63,400 bases of DNA from Firmicutes bacterium ADurb.Bin182 (GTDB taxonomy: Bacteria; Bacillota; Clostridia; Christensenellales; CAG-138): the NCBI GenBank assembly GCA_002070205.1, contig MWCU01000061.1, positions 1 through 63,400 of the forward strand, in the 5' to 3' direction. Positions 52,083 through 61,247 of the stretch are shown one piece after another. A model generated the notes under the pieces. That model was not told where the DNA came from and made no database searches. It was given only the letters and a program-made list of their open reading frames with translations. Within the stretch, counting starts at the first letter, position 1; every line of letters begins with the position of its first letter. The position numbers were made by a program, and so were the translations under genes.

Positions 52083-53573
52083 ATGAACGGAAAAGTAAAA
52101 TTGATTGCGGTCATACTCGCTTTTATAATGCTGACGGGCTGCGCCTCCCCATTTGAATACCCGGCAGAATTGCCGGTGAGCACGACGGTTCCTCCGGGCG
52201 CTCCTTCCGAAGGCGAAGCCGTGGATGAATTTAAGACGGAGCTTTTCTTCGTTTCGGAGGACGGGCGATTGCTGTCCCCGGAAACCCGCGCGGTTCCCCG
52301 GTATGAAGGCCAAAGCCGGGCAGCGGCGGCGCTTCTTGAGCTGGAAAAGGGGCCCGTGAGCCCTTCGCTTACCGGCAGCGTGCCTAAGGGGCTGTCGGTA
52401 GAGCGCGTGGAGCTTAGTCTTGATTCCGCGAATGTGTATTATAGCGGAAGGTTTCCGGCGCATATAAAGGACTGGCTTGTTTTAAGAGCCGCCGTTGCCG
52501 CCGTGGTTTTTGCCGCCGAAGGAATAAACAGCGTGAATGTGTTTTTCGATTCGATGGAACCCGGCTATGCGGGGCGGGCTTTGGGCGCACTCTCGCCCAT
52601 TGAGGGCGCTCTGGATGTATATCTTGACAATTTACGGCAGGAATACGAGGTATTGACCGAATCCACGGAAGCGAGCAGCTATGAATCCCGCATGGCGACG
52701 TTGTATTTTTCGGATACGACGGGCAGAATGCTTCTCGGAAACAACAGACCGCTGTATTATGACAGAAGGGCAGACAGCGTAACCATCATTCAGGATCTGC
52801 TAAGAGAGCTTATTACGGGCCCCAAGACAGGTGGCCTGGAGCCGGTGCTTCCGGCGGAGCTGACCCTTGCGGAGGAGCCGAAAATCGAATATGTGTACCC
52901 TCCCGAAAGCGGAGCTTTTGACGATGAAGGCACATACGTTATCGATTTAAACTTTATTGCGCCCTCGTCGGATTTTGACGAGCGTCTTGCATACGGAGCG
53001 ATCGTTTTGACTCTGACAGGGTACCTTCCGCAAGTGAAGAGCGTAAGGATATCCTTTACCGATGAGGATGGAACAGTTAAAAAGACGGTGCCCGGCGGGG
53101 GCTTTTCCCGGGACGGTTTTTCGGATCTTGTGGGGCATCCGGTCACCATAGCGTTTCCGGACCCGGACGGATCCGCGCTCTATCGCGTGAGCCGTGCCGT
53201 AGCTCAAAAATCGGTGTATGACGCCGGCGCCCGCCTTGACGAACTCTTTAAGGGCCCGGCGGATCCCGGTGTGCTCTACCCCGTTTTTTCAATCGATGAT
53301 GTAAAGGATGTATACATAGCGGGCGATACGGCCGTCATAGACTGGAAGGAAGGATTCTCAGGAAAGCTGACGGAGCTTGTTAAGGCCGAAGGATCGCTGC
53401 CTAAAGAGCGCAGGGAACAGCTGTTTATTTTCAGCGTGATAAATACCGTAACGGAGATTCCGGGACTTTCGAAGGTATTGATGCTCGAGAACGGAAGGAC
53501 GCCCATTACGGAAGGCCGCATTTATTTGGGCAATCCCCTGCTGAGAAACCCTATGCTGTATATCGAGGACTGA
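52083..53573 (+). CDS. Multi-GerMN lipoprotein
   Basis: 496 residues. Lipobox MLTGC. At least two and possibly three GerMN-like units: about 50-190 (LFFVSEDGRLLSPETRAVP, AAALLELEKGP), about 205-325 (ATLYFSDTTGRMLLGNNRPL, LLRELITGPKTGG) and about 355-485 (RLDELFKGPADPG, QLFIFSVINTVTEIPGLSKVLML). The ATG at 52083 follows AAAGGTGA; a GTG at 52074 overlaps the previous stop. It is the second outer lipoprotein tied to the two-component system. Confidence 0.83.
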   Translation: MNGKVKLIAVILAFIMLTGCASPFEYPAELPVSTTVPPGAPSEGEAVDEFKTELFFVSEDGRLLSPETRAVPRYEGQSRAAAALLELEKGPVSPSLTGSVPKGLSVERVELSLDSANVYYSGRFPAHIKDWLVLRAAVAAVVFAAEGINSVNVFFDSMEPGYAGRALGALSPIEGALDVYLDNLRQEYEVLTESTEASSYESRMATLYFSDTTGRMLLGNNRPLYYDRRADSVTIIQDLLRELITGPKTGGLEPVLPAELTLAEEPKIEYVYPPESGAFDDEGTYVIDLNFIAPSSDFDERLAYGAIVLTLTGYLPQVKSVRISFTDEDGTVKKTVPGGGFSRDGFSDLVGHPVTIAFPDPDGSALYRVSRAVAQKSVYDAGARLDELFKGPADPGVLYPVFSIDDVKDVYIAGDTAVIDWKEGFSGKLTELVKAEGSLPKERREQLFIFSVINTVTEIPGLSKVLMLENGRTPITEGRIYLGNPLLRNPMLYIED

Positions 53574-53629
53574 GTTTTCACCGCTATTTTACCGAAAGGT
53601 TACAAATACATACGCAGTTTTGAGGTATA

Positions 53630-55129
53630 ATGCGATATATGAGCGAATTGAAGACAGCCGAAAACAAAAAACCGAAATTCATAAGGATAGCCAGGTGGGT
53701 GATCCTTATTCTTATCGTCGCCGGTGCGGCGGCCGGCGCTAAGTTTGTTTATGACATTTTGAACCCGGCTTCGCTTTTTCCTCAAGCGCCTGTCATGACG
53801 CCGGAACCGGAACCGGAAGAACCCGAACCGGGTACGGCCGGACCGGAAGAAACGCCCGTCCAAGAGCCCGCGCCGACGGCAGACCCCAAAGAAGTTCTTA
53901 CAGGCATATCGGACCTTGAATTTATGAAGAACAGAGTGAATATCCTGGTTCTCGGCATTGACGAGAGCGCGGAAAGGGCGGACTGGGGCTCATTCCGAAC
54001 GGATACGATGATAGTTGTTACAATCGATTTTGAAACCAACGATGTGCACATGATCTCCGTGCCGCGCGACAGTTACGTGAAGATATGCAGCGGCAGCGGC
54101 AATCCCGTGCTTACCGGAAACACGATAACGACTGACGGTGTCAATTTCGAGAAGGAGATATTGTTCGACAAAATCAACAGCGCATTCTCAAGAGGCGGCG
54201 GTTCAAAGAAAAAAGGCTATGACTATGCCCGCATGACAGTCAGCCGTTTGTTTGGCGGTATCCCGATAGATTACTACGTCGGCTTCAACATGAATGTCGT
54301 AAAGCAGGTTGTTGACGCTATGGGCGGAGTTGATTATGAAGTGGATATCGAGGTCAGCATGAACGGACGCGAACTGCATCCCGGTTTTCAGCATCTTAAC
54401 GGTCAGCAGGTCCTGGATTATTGCAGGCAGCGGAAAGGCGACAGCGACATCGCGAGGGTGCAAAGGCAGCAAAACATGCTGTTTGCGATTTTCAAACAGA
54501 TGAAAGACACCGGGCAGATAGTCAACATCCCGTCCATTTATAAAGCTGTCGAGCAAAATGTTGAGACCAACCTCAGCTTTAAACAGGTTTCTTCGCTCGC
54601 GCTGCTTGCCCTTGATATGAGCGTCGATCAACTGCAAAAGCATTATGTCTTGGGTAAAGCGTATTCGATGCGGGGGCGCAGTTATTGGCTTATAAATACC
54701 GGCAAGCTCGAAGACCTCGTTTGGGACGTATTCGGCGTAAAAATGAATTCGGATCCGGATATCGACGCGGGCAGGATCATCGAAAGGATAGAAGCGAACA
54801 GGGCCGCCATTGCGGCGGAACTTGCGGCAGCCGAAGCGGCCTTAAAGGAGGCCGACAGGCTAGTCGATCTTTACGGCCATCTTTTCGATCCGGATTCCAA
54901 AAAGCTGCTAAGCAGCGCCGTCTCGTGGGTTGAGGCTTCAATAGAGCATGAGGATAAGCAGGAGCTTATCGATTCGACCGCTATGCTCAACGGGATAAAC
55001 GCTCAGCTTTTATCCGTGTTCGGACAAACGTACCCTTGGCAGACTCCGGACCCGGTATTTTACGATCAGACGCCGGAACCCGGCCTCTTCGGAAACTCGC
55101 CTTCGCCGACGCCCGAGGATATTTTTTGA
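53630..55129 (+). CDS. LytR-CpsA-Psr (LCP) family protein
   Basis: 499 residues. A cytoplasmic N-terminus, one membrane helix (IARWVILILIVAGAAAGAKFV), a Pro/Glu-rich linker, then the LCP catalytic domain (about 100-365): NILVLGIDES, RTDTMIVVTIDFETNDVHMISVPRDSYV (conserved Arg and Asp), INSAFSRGG and LDYCRQRKGDSDIARVQRQQ. LCP enzymes attach wall teichoic acid or other glycans to peptidoglycan. The C-terminus is an added helical region (about 385-470) and a Pro-rich tail. GAGG precedes the ATG at 53630; a second ATG three codons later is possible. Confidence 0.93.
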   Translation: MRYMSELKTAENKKPKFIRIARWVILILIVAGAAAGAKFVYDILNPASLFPQAPVMTPEPEPEEPEPGTAGPEETPVQEPAPTADPKEVLTGISDLEFMKNRVNILVLGIDESAERADWGSFRTDTMIVVTIDFETNDVHMISVPRDSYVKICSGSGNPVLTGNTITTDGVNFEKEILFDKINSAFSRGGGSKKKGYDYARMTVSRLFGGIPIDYYVGFNMNVVKQVVDAMGGVDYEVDIEVSMNGRELHPGFQHLNGQQVLDYCRQRKGDSDIARVQRQQNMLFAIFKQMKDTGQIVNIPSIYKAVEQNVETNLSFKQVSSLALLALDMSVDQLQKHYVLGKAYSMRGRSYWLINTGKLEDLVWDVFGVKMNSDPDIDAGRIIERIEANRAAIAAELAAAEAALKEADRLVDLYGHLFDPDSKKLLSSAVSWVEASIEHEDKQELIDSTAMLNGINAQLLSVFGQTYPWQTPDPVFYDQTPEPGLFGNSPSPTPEDIF

Positions 55130-55178
55130 TTCCTGTTTGCGAAAAATAATGAAGCCGCATGAATTATGTGCAAGCAAA

Positions 55179-55212
55179 GAATGCCCGGATTATAGTTTCG
55201 GGCATTCTTTTT
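55179..55212 (+). terminator. Terminator after the LCP gene
   Basis: GAATGCCCG/CGGGCATTC stem followed by five T residues. Confidence 0.9.
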
Positions 55213-55344
55213 GTACCGGCCAAACGGCACGAATGGGCCGGCATTGCCTTATCGCTTGCCTGTTATTTAACTAACACGGTTTCTGTTCCGGTGGTTTTTT
55301 ATTCATTCTTTTTGACATAATAAACCGTGTCAGAGGTGATTTAT

Positions 55345-55698
55345 GTGAAAAACAAAGGGCGGCGCGTTATAGCGGGCTTTATATCGGGGCTTTGCAACGG
55401 TCTGTTCGGAGCGGGCGGGGGCATAATAGCCGTAATCGCGCTTGAAAAAATCTGCAATCTGGAGCCGAAAAACGCGCATGCGACCGCGCTTGCGATAATG
55501 CTTCCCTGTTCTCTCATCAGTATCGTTATCTATTTTTTCAGCGGTGCGCTCGATTGGTCGCCGCTTCCTTTCGTTGCGCCCGCCCTCGCCGCGGGCAGTT
55601 TTCTGGGGGCGAAATTTCTGGGCAAAATCAGCGTGAAGTGGCTTAACAGGCTGTTCAGCCTCCTTATGCTGGCCGCCGCGGTGAGGCTGCTGATTTGA
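55345..55698 (+). CDS. TauE/SafE-family half-transporter 1
   Basis: 117 residues with about four membrane helices. GLCNGLFGAGGGIIAVIAL and the PKNAHATALAIML motif belong to the TauE/SafE (sulfite/organosulfonate exporter) repeat. Full-length members have two such halves in one chain of about 250 residues. The GTG at 55345 follows GAGGTG; the earlier GTG precedes that site. The stop overlaps the next gene. Confidence 0.84.
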   Translation: MKNKGRRVIAGFISGLCNGLFGAGGGIIAVIALEKICNLEPKNAHATALAIMLPCSLISIVIYFFSGALDWSPLPFVAPALAAGSFLGAKFLGKISVKWLNRLFSLLMLAAAVRLLI

Positions 55699-56060
55699 AC
55701 ATACTCATTTATATAGTTTCCGGATTTTTATCGGGTATCATCGCGGGAATGGGCATGGGCGGCGGAACCGTGCTCGTTCCCGCGCTTACCATATTCACCG
55801 GCTTGTCGCAGCACGCAGCGCAGGGGATAAACATGCTCGCTTTTTTGCCCGGCGCCGTTATTGCGCTTGTTATTCACAGAAAGAACGGACGGGTGGATTT
55901 TAAAAGAATCATATCCCTCATTCTGTCGGGCGCCGCGGGGGCGACGGGCGGCGCTCTTATCGCGATGCTGCTTTCGTCCGATCATCTGAAGCGGCTGTTC
56001 GGCGCGTTCCTCGCGGTTCTTGCCGTCATTCAATTCATAACCGGCGAAAAACAAAAGTGA
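55695..56060 (+). CDS. TauE/SafE-family half-transporter 2
   Basis: 121 residues with about four membrane helices. GMGMGGGTVLVPALTIF and SQHAAQGINMLAFLPGA are the same repeat motif as in the preceding gene. The TTG start overlaps the previous stop (TTGA). The pair probably forms a heterodimer equal to one full TauE/SafE transporter. The substrate is unknown. Confidence 0.84.
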   Translation: MNILIYIVSGFLSGIIAGMGMGGGTVLVPALTIFTGLSQHAAQGINMLAFLPGAVIALVIHRKNGRVDFKRIISLILSGAAGATGGALIAMLLSSDHLKRLFGAFLAVLAVIQFITGEKQK

Positions 56061-56237
56061 CCCGCGGCGCCCGCGCGGCAATTAAACTTTTAGTCGGAAA
56101 AATCGGAGCCGGAAGGCTTTATGGACTAACATGTATCCCCGTAATTCGGCATCAGTTCCATATATTTCAGGGGAAAACCGAAAATACGACGGCCTTCGGC
56201 ATTGTTAAAAATTTAATGTGCAGTTGAAAAATATTTA

Positions 56238-56246
56238 TGCTATAAT
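56238..56246 (+). promoter_or_regulatory. Extended -10 promoter of the rnf operon
   Basis: TG-C-TATAAT, 45 bases before rnfC. No good -35 is present, as is common for extended -10 promoters. Confidence 0.65.
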
Positions 56247-56290
56247 CGCTGTGGACATAATTTTATCAATCTCGAAGGCAGGTGTAAATA

Positions 56291-57607
56291 TTGGGAAGGC
56301 TTACATTCAGCGGCGGTTTCCATTTTGACCGTGATGGAAAGGCGCCGACCCGCAATGAATCAGTGCGCGAATTCGTTCCGGAATCCGTAGTGATACCCAT
56401 GTGCATGCATTTAGGCAAACCGTGCAAACCTTGCGTACAAAAAGGCGATACCGTAAAAATCGGTCAGTTAATCGGCGAGCCGGACGGCTTTTTGGGGGTG
56501 CCGGTCCACGCGAGCATCAGCGGCGAAGTGACGGATATCGATTATACTCAGCAGCTTTCCGCCGAACCGATTCTGAGCGTGTTCATAAAGAACGATCACA
56601 AAAACGAATGGTATGAAGGCCTTAAGGGGCTCGGCGACGTTGAGAAAGTCGATCCCGATCTTATTATTCCCGCCGTCAAGGAAGCGGGCATATGCGGAAT
56701 GGGAGGCGCGGCTTTTCCGACGCATATCAAATTGACATTCCCCGAAGGTAAATACTGCGATACCGTAATCGTAAACGGCGCCGAGTGCGAGACTCATCTC
56801 ACCTGCGATTTCAGGCTGATGATCGAATCGGGAGACAGGATAATCGACGGGCTTAGGGCCTGCATGCGCGCGCTCGGAGTAAAAAAAGGCATTATAGCCG
56901 TCGAGGACAATAAGCCCGAAGCAGTCGACAACCTTAAAAAGCTCAGCGAAGGACGCGAGGGAATAGAGGTTAAACCGCTCGTCACAAAGTATCCTCAGGG
57001 AAGCGAAAAACAAATCATACAGGCTGTCACGGGGCGTGAAGTCCCCCAGGGCAAACTTCCCATCGACGCGCATGTGCTGGTGATAAACGTTGCGACGGCG
57101 GCGGCTGTCGCGGACGCCGTAAAGGAAGGAAAACCGCTTACGAAAAGAATAGTAACGGTAACGGGGTGCGTTAATAAGCCCTCCAACCTGCTTGTTCCGG
57201 TCGGAACGACTTTCCGTGATCTGGTGGAGCAGTGCGGAGGATATTCGCAGACCCCCGGGAAAATCGTTGCAGGCGGCGCAATGACCGGCATCTGCGCGCC
57301 CGGCGATGAGTTTTCGGTTACCAAGGCGTGCGGCGGAATCGTGGTATTCAACGAAAATGAAGCCAAAAGCCTTGAGGAAAGCCCGTGCATAAAATGCGGC
57401 AGGTGCGTGTTCGTATGTCCCGCCGGGCTGAAGCCGTATCTATTGAAAACGTATACCGACGCGGGCGATCTTAACGGAGCGCAGGCTCATAACGTATGTG
57501 ACTGCATACTTTGCGGATGCTGTTCGTATGTATGCCCGGCTCGCTTATGGCTGACGGCGTCGTTTAAAAATGCCAAGGAGAAAATCGCCTTGGCAGCCAG
57601 GAGGTAA
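56291..57607 (+). CDS. rnfC: Rnf complex subunit C
   Basis: 438 residues. LTFSGGFHFDRDG and AGICGMGGAAFPTHIKL (the NADH/FMN site region) match RnfC, and two [4Fe-4S] motifs lie at the C-terminus (CIKCGRCVFVCPAGLKP and CILCGCCSYVCPARL). It is the peripheral NAD+-reducing subunit. The TTG start at 56291 follows AGGTG. It is first in rnfCDGEAB, the canonical clostridial order. Confidence 0.95.
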   Translation: MGRLTFSGGFHFDRDGKAPTRNESVREFVPESVVIPMCMHLGKPCKPCVQKGDTVKIGQLIGEPDGFLGVPVHASISGEVTDIDYTQQLSAEPILSVFIKNDHKNEWYEGLKGLGDVEKVDPDLIIPAVKEAGICGMGGAAFPTHIKLTFPEGKYCDTVIVNGAECETHLTCDFRLMIESGDRIIDGLRACMRALGVKKGIIAVEDNKPEAVDNLKKLSEGREGIEVKPLVTKYPQGSEKQIIQAVTGREVPQGKLPIDAHVLVINVATAAAVADAVKEGKPLTKRIVTVTGCVNKPSNLLVPVGTTFRDLVEQCGGYSQTPGKIVAGGAMTGICAPGDEFSVTKACGGIVVFNENEAKSLEESPCIKCGRCVFVCPAGLKPYLLKTYTDAGDLNGAQAHNVCDCILCGCCSYVCPARLWLTASFKNAKEKIALAARR

Positions 57608-57612
57608 TAGCG

Positions 57613-58581
57613 ATGAACTTAAGAATTTCTCCCGCTCCGCATATCCGCTCGGCAGTAAGCACTCGTTCGCTGATGCTGGATGTCGTCATCGCGCTGATAC
57701 CGACGACAGCGGCGGGCATTTATTTTTTCGGTCTTAACGCAGCCGTTACCGTTGCTCTTTCCGTTGCGGCGGCTGTCATATCGGAATATCTGTACCAGAA
57801 AATCAGAAAACAGGAACCCAGGATCAATGACCTCAGCGCGGTTGTAACGGGGCTTATTCTCGGTCTTAACCTGCCGCCGTCGGCTCCGTGGTGGCTTCCC
57901 GTCGTCGGAAGCGCGATAGCCATAGTTATCGTTAAGCAGCTCTTCGGCGGCATCGGCGACAACTTCTTGAATCCGGCTATGGCGGCGCGCGGCATTTTGC
58001 TTGCGAGCTGGTCGCTCAGGATGACGACGTTTTACGCTCCCACGTACTTCAAAAACGTGGATGCTGTAACGACGGCAACTCCGCTCTCCGCGGCTGCTTC
58101 CGCCGCGGAAGCTACAAGCTCCGCGACCGGAGCGGCGCCAGCATATCAAATGCCTTCGCTTACGGACCTGTTTTTGGGCAATATGCCCGGCTCCATAGGC
58201 GAGGTATGCAAAGCGGCGATACTCCTCGGCCTTATCTACCTTGTCATTCGCAAGGTCATAACCGTCATACCTTTTGTGATGATGATAAGCTTTGCGCTGT
58301 TCACCTGGATATTCGGCGGTGACCCGCTTACCGGACTTTTGACCGGCGGCGTCATGTTCGGAGCGGTGTTTATGGCGACCGATTACAGCTCGAGCCCCAT
58401 GACAATCAAGGGGCAGATGATTTACGCGGCAATAATCGGTTTCATAATCGTTATACTCAGAAAATACGGAAGTTATCCCGAGGGCGTTACCTACGCGATA
58501 CTTTTGGGCAACATCGCGGCGCCCCTTATCGATAAGTACTCTAAATTGAGGGTATACGGGGAGGTGAAGCCGAATGCGTAA
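57613..58581 (+). CDS. rnfD: Rnf complex subunit D
   Basis: 322 residues with about nine membrane helices, of the NqrB/RnfD family. SPAPHIRSAVSTRSLMLDVV near the start, GDNFLNPAMAARGILL, a variable Ala/Ser/Thr-rich loop (about 153-175) containing the likely covalent-FMN threonine region (DAVTTATPLSAA), and GAVFMATDYSSSPMT are typical. It starts five bases after rnfC and overlaps rnfG by eight bases. Confidence 0.95.
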   Translation: MNLRISPAPHIRSAVSTRSLMLDVVIALIPTTAAGIYFFGLNAAVTVALSVAAAVISEYLYQKIRKQEPRINDLSAVVTGLILGLNLPPSAPWWLPVVGSAIAIVIVKQLFGGIGDNFLNPAMAARGILLASWSLRMTTFYAPTYFKNVDAVTTATPLSAAASAAEATSSATGAAPAYQMPSLTDLFLGNMPGSIGEVCKAAILLGLIYLVIRKVITVIPFVMMISFALFTWIFGGDPLTGLLTGGVMFGAVFMATDYSSSPMTIKGQMIYAAIIGFIIVILRKYGSYPEGVTYAILLGNIAAPLIDKYSKLRVYGEVKPNA

Positions 58582-59971
58582 AGCATGGGATATGATTTGG
58601 AGGCTCACGCTTATTTGCATCGTCGCGGGGCTTTCGCTCGGCGTAACAAACGAGTTCACAAAGGAACCTATAGCCAAGCAGAACATGATGAAGGAAAATG
58701 CGGCGTTTTTGGCGGTGATGACGCCCGATGCCGCGGATTTCAATGAAATCACCGAGCTTGCCGAGGGCATTGACAAAGCGGTCGCAGGAATGAAGGACGG
58801 TCAGGCTGTGGGCTATGCGGCTCAGGTCACGGTTCAGGGTTACGGCGGGCCTATTCAGGTCGTAACCGGTATGGACGCGAACGGCGTGATCACGGGGATC
58901 AGCGTCGGCGGTCCCGACTTTAAGGAAACCTCCGGCCTGGGCTCAAAAACGAAGGAGCCCGAGTTTACGGATCAGTTCAAGTCCAAAGCGGCGCCTGTTA
59001 AGCTCGGGACGGATATTCAGGGCATCTCCGGCGCGACCATCAGCTCCGCTGCAGTTGTCAGCGCCGTCAACAAAGCATGTGAATTCATGAGCGGCCTTCT
59101 CGGCATAGCGGTCGAAACGCCCGCCGAAATCGAAGCGTATAAGGCAGTGCTGCCCGGCGCGGTCGACTTTGAGGAAGCGGAAACGGCAGAGGGCGTCGAT
59201 TTAGCGTTTGCCGGCAAGAAGGACGGTGCCGCAGTCGGCTACAGCGCGCAAGTAACAGTTCAGGGTTACGGCGGACCAGTTGAAGTTACTGTCGGCATGG
59301 ATATGACAGGTTCCATCACCGGCGTCAGCATAGGCGGGCCCGGATTCAACGAGACGGCAGGCCTCGGCGCCAAGATACAGGAGCCCGCCTTTACGGATCA
59401 GTTCAAAGCGAAAACCGCTCCCGTAGCGTTGGGAACGGATATAGACGCCATAACGGGCGCAACGGTAAGTTCAACGGCTGCGGTCACGGGCGTGAACACC
59501 GCATGTAAATTCCTTGCCGGGCTTATCGGCCTGGAAACCCAACCCGAAGAGCCTGAGGTCCAGGTTGAACCGCATGTTGCGGTCATGACTCCCGACGCCG
59601 CCGAAATCGAGGAAATCGAAGCTGCGGAGGGGATCGACAAAGCGTTCGCCGGGAAGAAGGACGGCGCGGTTGTGGGCTATGCGGCTCAGGTGACGGTTGC
59701 GGGCTACGGCGGACCGGTTGAGGTTACGGTAGGCATCGATTTGACGGGAGCCATAACCGGCATAGTGGTCGGCGGCGACCAGTTTGCGGAAACCCCCGGC
59801 CTCGGCGCAAAAGTTAAGGAGCCCGGGTTTACAGAGCAGTTTAAAACAAAAGTCGCGCCCGTATCCCTCGGAAGCGATATCGATGCGGTCACAAGCGCGA
59901 CGGTCAGTTCAACCGCCGTGGTCAAAGCGGTAAATGCCGCTTGTGAATTCATGGCAGGGTTGATTGATTAG
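58574..59971 (+). CDS. rnfG: Rnf complex subunit G with three tandem FMN-binding domains
   Basis: 465 residues, over twice the usual size (about 200). An N-terminal membrane anchor (about 8-25) is followed by three diverged copies of the FMN_bind domain, spaced 142 and 146 residues apart. Each has QVTVxGYGGPxxV and a flavin-attachment motif: QGISGAT (Thr155), DAITGAT (Thr297), DAVTSAT (Thr443). ApbE attaches FMN to the last Thr of Dxx(S/T)GA(T/S). Only copy 2 is fully canonical: copy 1 has Gln for Asp and copy 3 has Ser for Gly. It carries electrons on the outer face. Multi-domain FMN_bind proteins occur in extracellular electron-transfer systems. Confidence 0.93.
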   Translation: MRKAWDMIWRLTLICIVAGLSLGVTNEFTKEPIAKQNMMKENAAFLAVMTPDAADFNEITELAEGIDKAVAGMKDGQAVGYAAQVTVQGYGGPIQVVTGMDANGVITGISVGGPDFKETSGLGSKTKEPEFTDQFKSKAAPVKLGTDIQGISGATISSAAVVSAVNKACEFMSGLLGIAVETPAEIEAYKAVLPGAVDFEEAETAEGVDLAFAGKKDGAAVGYSAQVTVQGYGGPVEVTVGMDMTGSITGVSIGGPGFNETAGLGAKIQEPAFTDQFKAKTAPVALGTDIDAITGATVSSTAAVTGVNTACKFLAGLIGLETQPEEPEVQVEPHVAVMTPDAAEIEEIEAAEGIDKAFAGKKDGAVVGYAAQVTVAGYGGPVEVTVGIDLTGAITGIVVGGDQFAETPGLGAKVKEPGFTEQFKTKVAPVSLGSDIDAVTSATVSSTAVVKAVNAACEFMAGLID

Positions 59972-59981
59972 GAGGTGTATT

Positions 59982-60614
59982 ATGAAGGAAAAATCTTTGG
60001 GCGGCGTTTTTCTTAACGGCATAGTGAACGAGAATCCGACTTTGCGCCTTGTTTTGGGCGTCTGCCCGACGCTCGCGTCCACTACGTCCGCCGTAAATGC
60101 TGTCGGCATGGGCGCCGCTGCGACATTCGTTCTTGTCGGTTCCAATTTAGTGATTTCGCTGCTTCGCAAATTCATTCCGGACGGAGTTCGGATCCCCTCG
60201 TTCATCGTTGTGATCTGCACGTTCGTTACAATTGTGGAGATGCTGATAAAAGCGTTTGTCCCCACTCTTTACGAGAGCCTCGGCGTATTCATTCCGCTCA
60301 TCGTAGTCAACTGCATCATATTGGCGAGGGCGGAAGCATTCGCTTCAAAGAACGGCCCCGCGTTTTCGTTTGCGGACGGCATCGGGATGGGCGCGGGCTT
60401 TACGCTTGCCATAACCGTTATTGCCGCGATCCGCGAGATTATCAGCGCGGGAACTCTGTTCGGCTTTCACATTCTCCCCGAGGCATTTGAGCCGATGCAG
60501 ATGATAGGCATGGCGCCCGGCGGCTTTATTACGCTCGGATTGGTTTTGGGCGTCGCCAACTTTTTGACCTCGAGGGCTAAGAAGAAAAAATCCCTGAAAG
60601 GAAGTGCGGCATAA
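59982..60614 (+). CDS. rnfE: Rnf complex subunit E
   Basis: 210 residues with six membrane helices. NENPTLRLVLGVCPTLASTTSAVNAVGMG, VVNCIILARAEAFA and GFTLAITVIAAIREI are diagnostic of RnfE/NqrD. The ATG at 59982 follows AGGAGGTG. It forms the membrane Fe-S centre with RnfA. It shares one base with rnfA. Confidence 0.95.
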   Translation: MKEKSLGGVFLNGIVNENPTLRLVLGVCPTLASTTSAVNAVGMGAAATFVLVGSNLVISLLRKFIPDGVRIPSFIVVICTFVTIVEMLIKAFVPTLYESLGVFIPLIVVNCIILARAEAFASKNGPAFSFADGIGMGAGFTLAITVIAAIREIISAGTLFGFHILPEAFEPMQMIGMAPGGFITLGLVLGVANFLTSRAKKKKSLKGSAA

Positions 60615-61234
60615 TGAACGGCAACTTGACGATCGGCAGCATACTGCTTTTTATGGTCAGCTGCGTTTTGAGCAACAACTACATATTTTCCAGGTATCTC
60701 GGCTGCTGTCCCTTCCTCGGCGTTTCAAGCAAGGTGGAAACGGCCGTCGGCATGGGCGCCGCAGTTACGTTCGTTATGGGTCTTGCGTCCTTGTTCACAT
60801 TCCTCGTTTACAAGTACCTGCTTATGCCCCTAAACCTTACCTACCTCAACACGATAAGCTTCATTCTCGTTATCGCGAGCCTTGTGCAGTTCGTTGAGAT
60901 GTTTCTTAAAAAATTCAGCCCTGTGCTTTATAAAGCGCTCGGCATATATCTTCCGCTCATCACCACCAACTGCGCGGTCCTCGGCGTGACTATCCTCAAC
61001 ATCACGAGCGGTTACGCCACCGACGCCGTGTATGCATCCAACGGCCTTTTATGGTCGGTCCTTAACGGGGTATTCAGCGCGCTGGGCTTTTTGCTGGCGA
61101 TCACGCTGATGGCGGGCGTCAGGGAAAGGCTTGAGAGCTCGAAGATTCCGGAATACCTCAAAGGGTTTCCGATCTCGCTGATAACGGCGGGCCTTATGAG
61201 CGTCGCGTTCCTGGGCTTTGTCGGACTCGTATAA
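60614..61234 (+). CDS. rnfA: Rnf complex subunit A
   Basis: 206 residues with six membrane helices. SCVLSNNYIFSRYLGCCPFLGVS, TTNCAVLGVTILNI and GVRERLE define RnfA/NqrE. The cysteines of LGCCPF and TNCAV coordinate the [2Fe-2S] cluster shared with RnfE. Its inverted topology relative to RnfE is expected. Confidence 0.95.
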   Translation: MNGNLTIGSILLFMVSCVLSNNYIFSRYLGCCPFLGVSSKVETAVGMGAAVTFVMGLASLFTFLVYKYLLMPLNLTYLNTISFILVIASLVQFVEMFLKKFSPVLYKALGIYLPLITTNCAVLGVTILNITSGYATDAVYASNGLLWSVLNGVFSALGFLLAITLMAGVRERLESSKIPEYLKGFPISLITAGLMSVAFLGFVGLV

Positions 61235-61247
61235 GGGGGGAATGCAA

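Noticed and set aside
57619..58776. Minus-strand frame of 385 codons across rnfD and rnfG
   Set aside because: Arg/Tyr-rich composition typical of an antisense shadow; the rnf genes on the other strand are certain.
58739..59971. Assembly-duplication artefact in rnfG
   Set aside because: The three repeats differ at many positions and keep one open frame, so they are true diverged copies.
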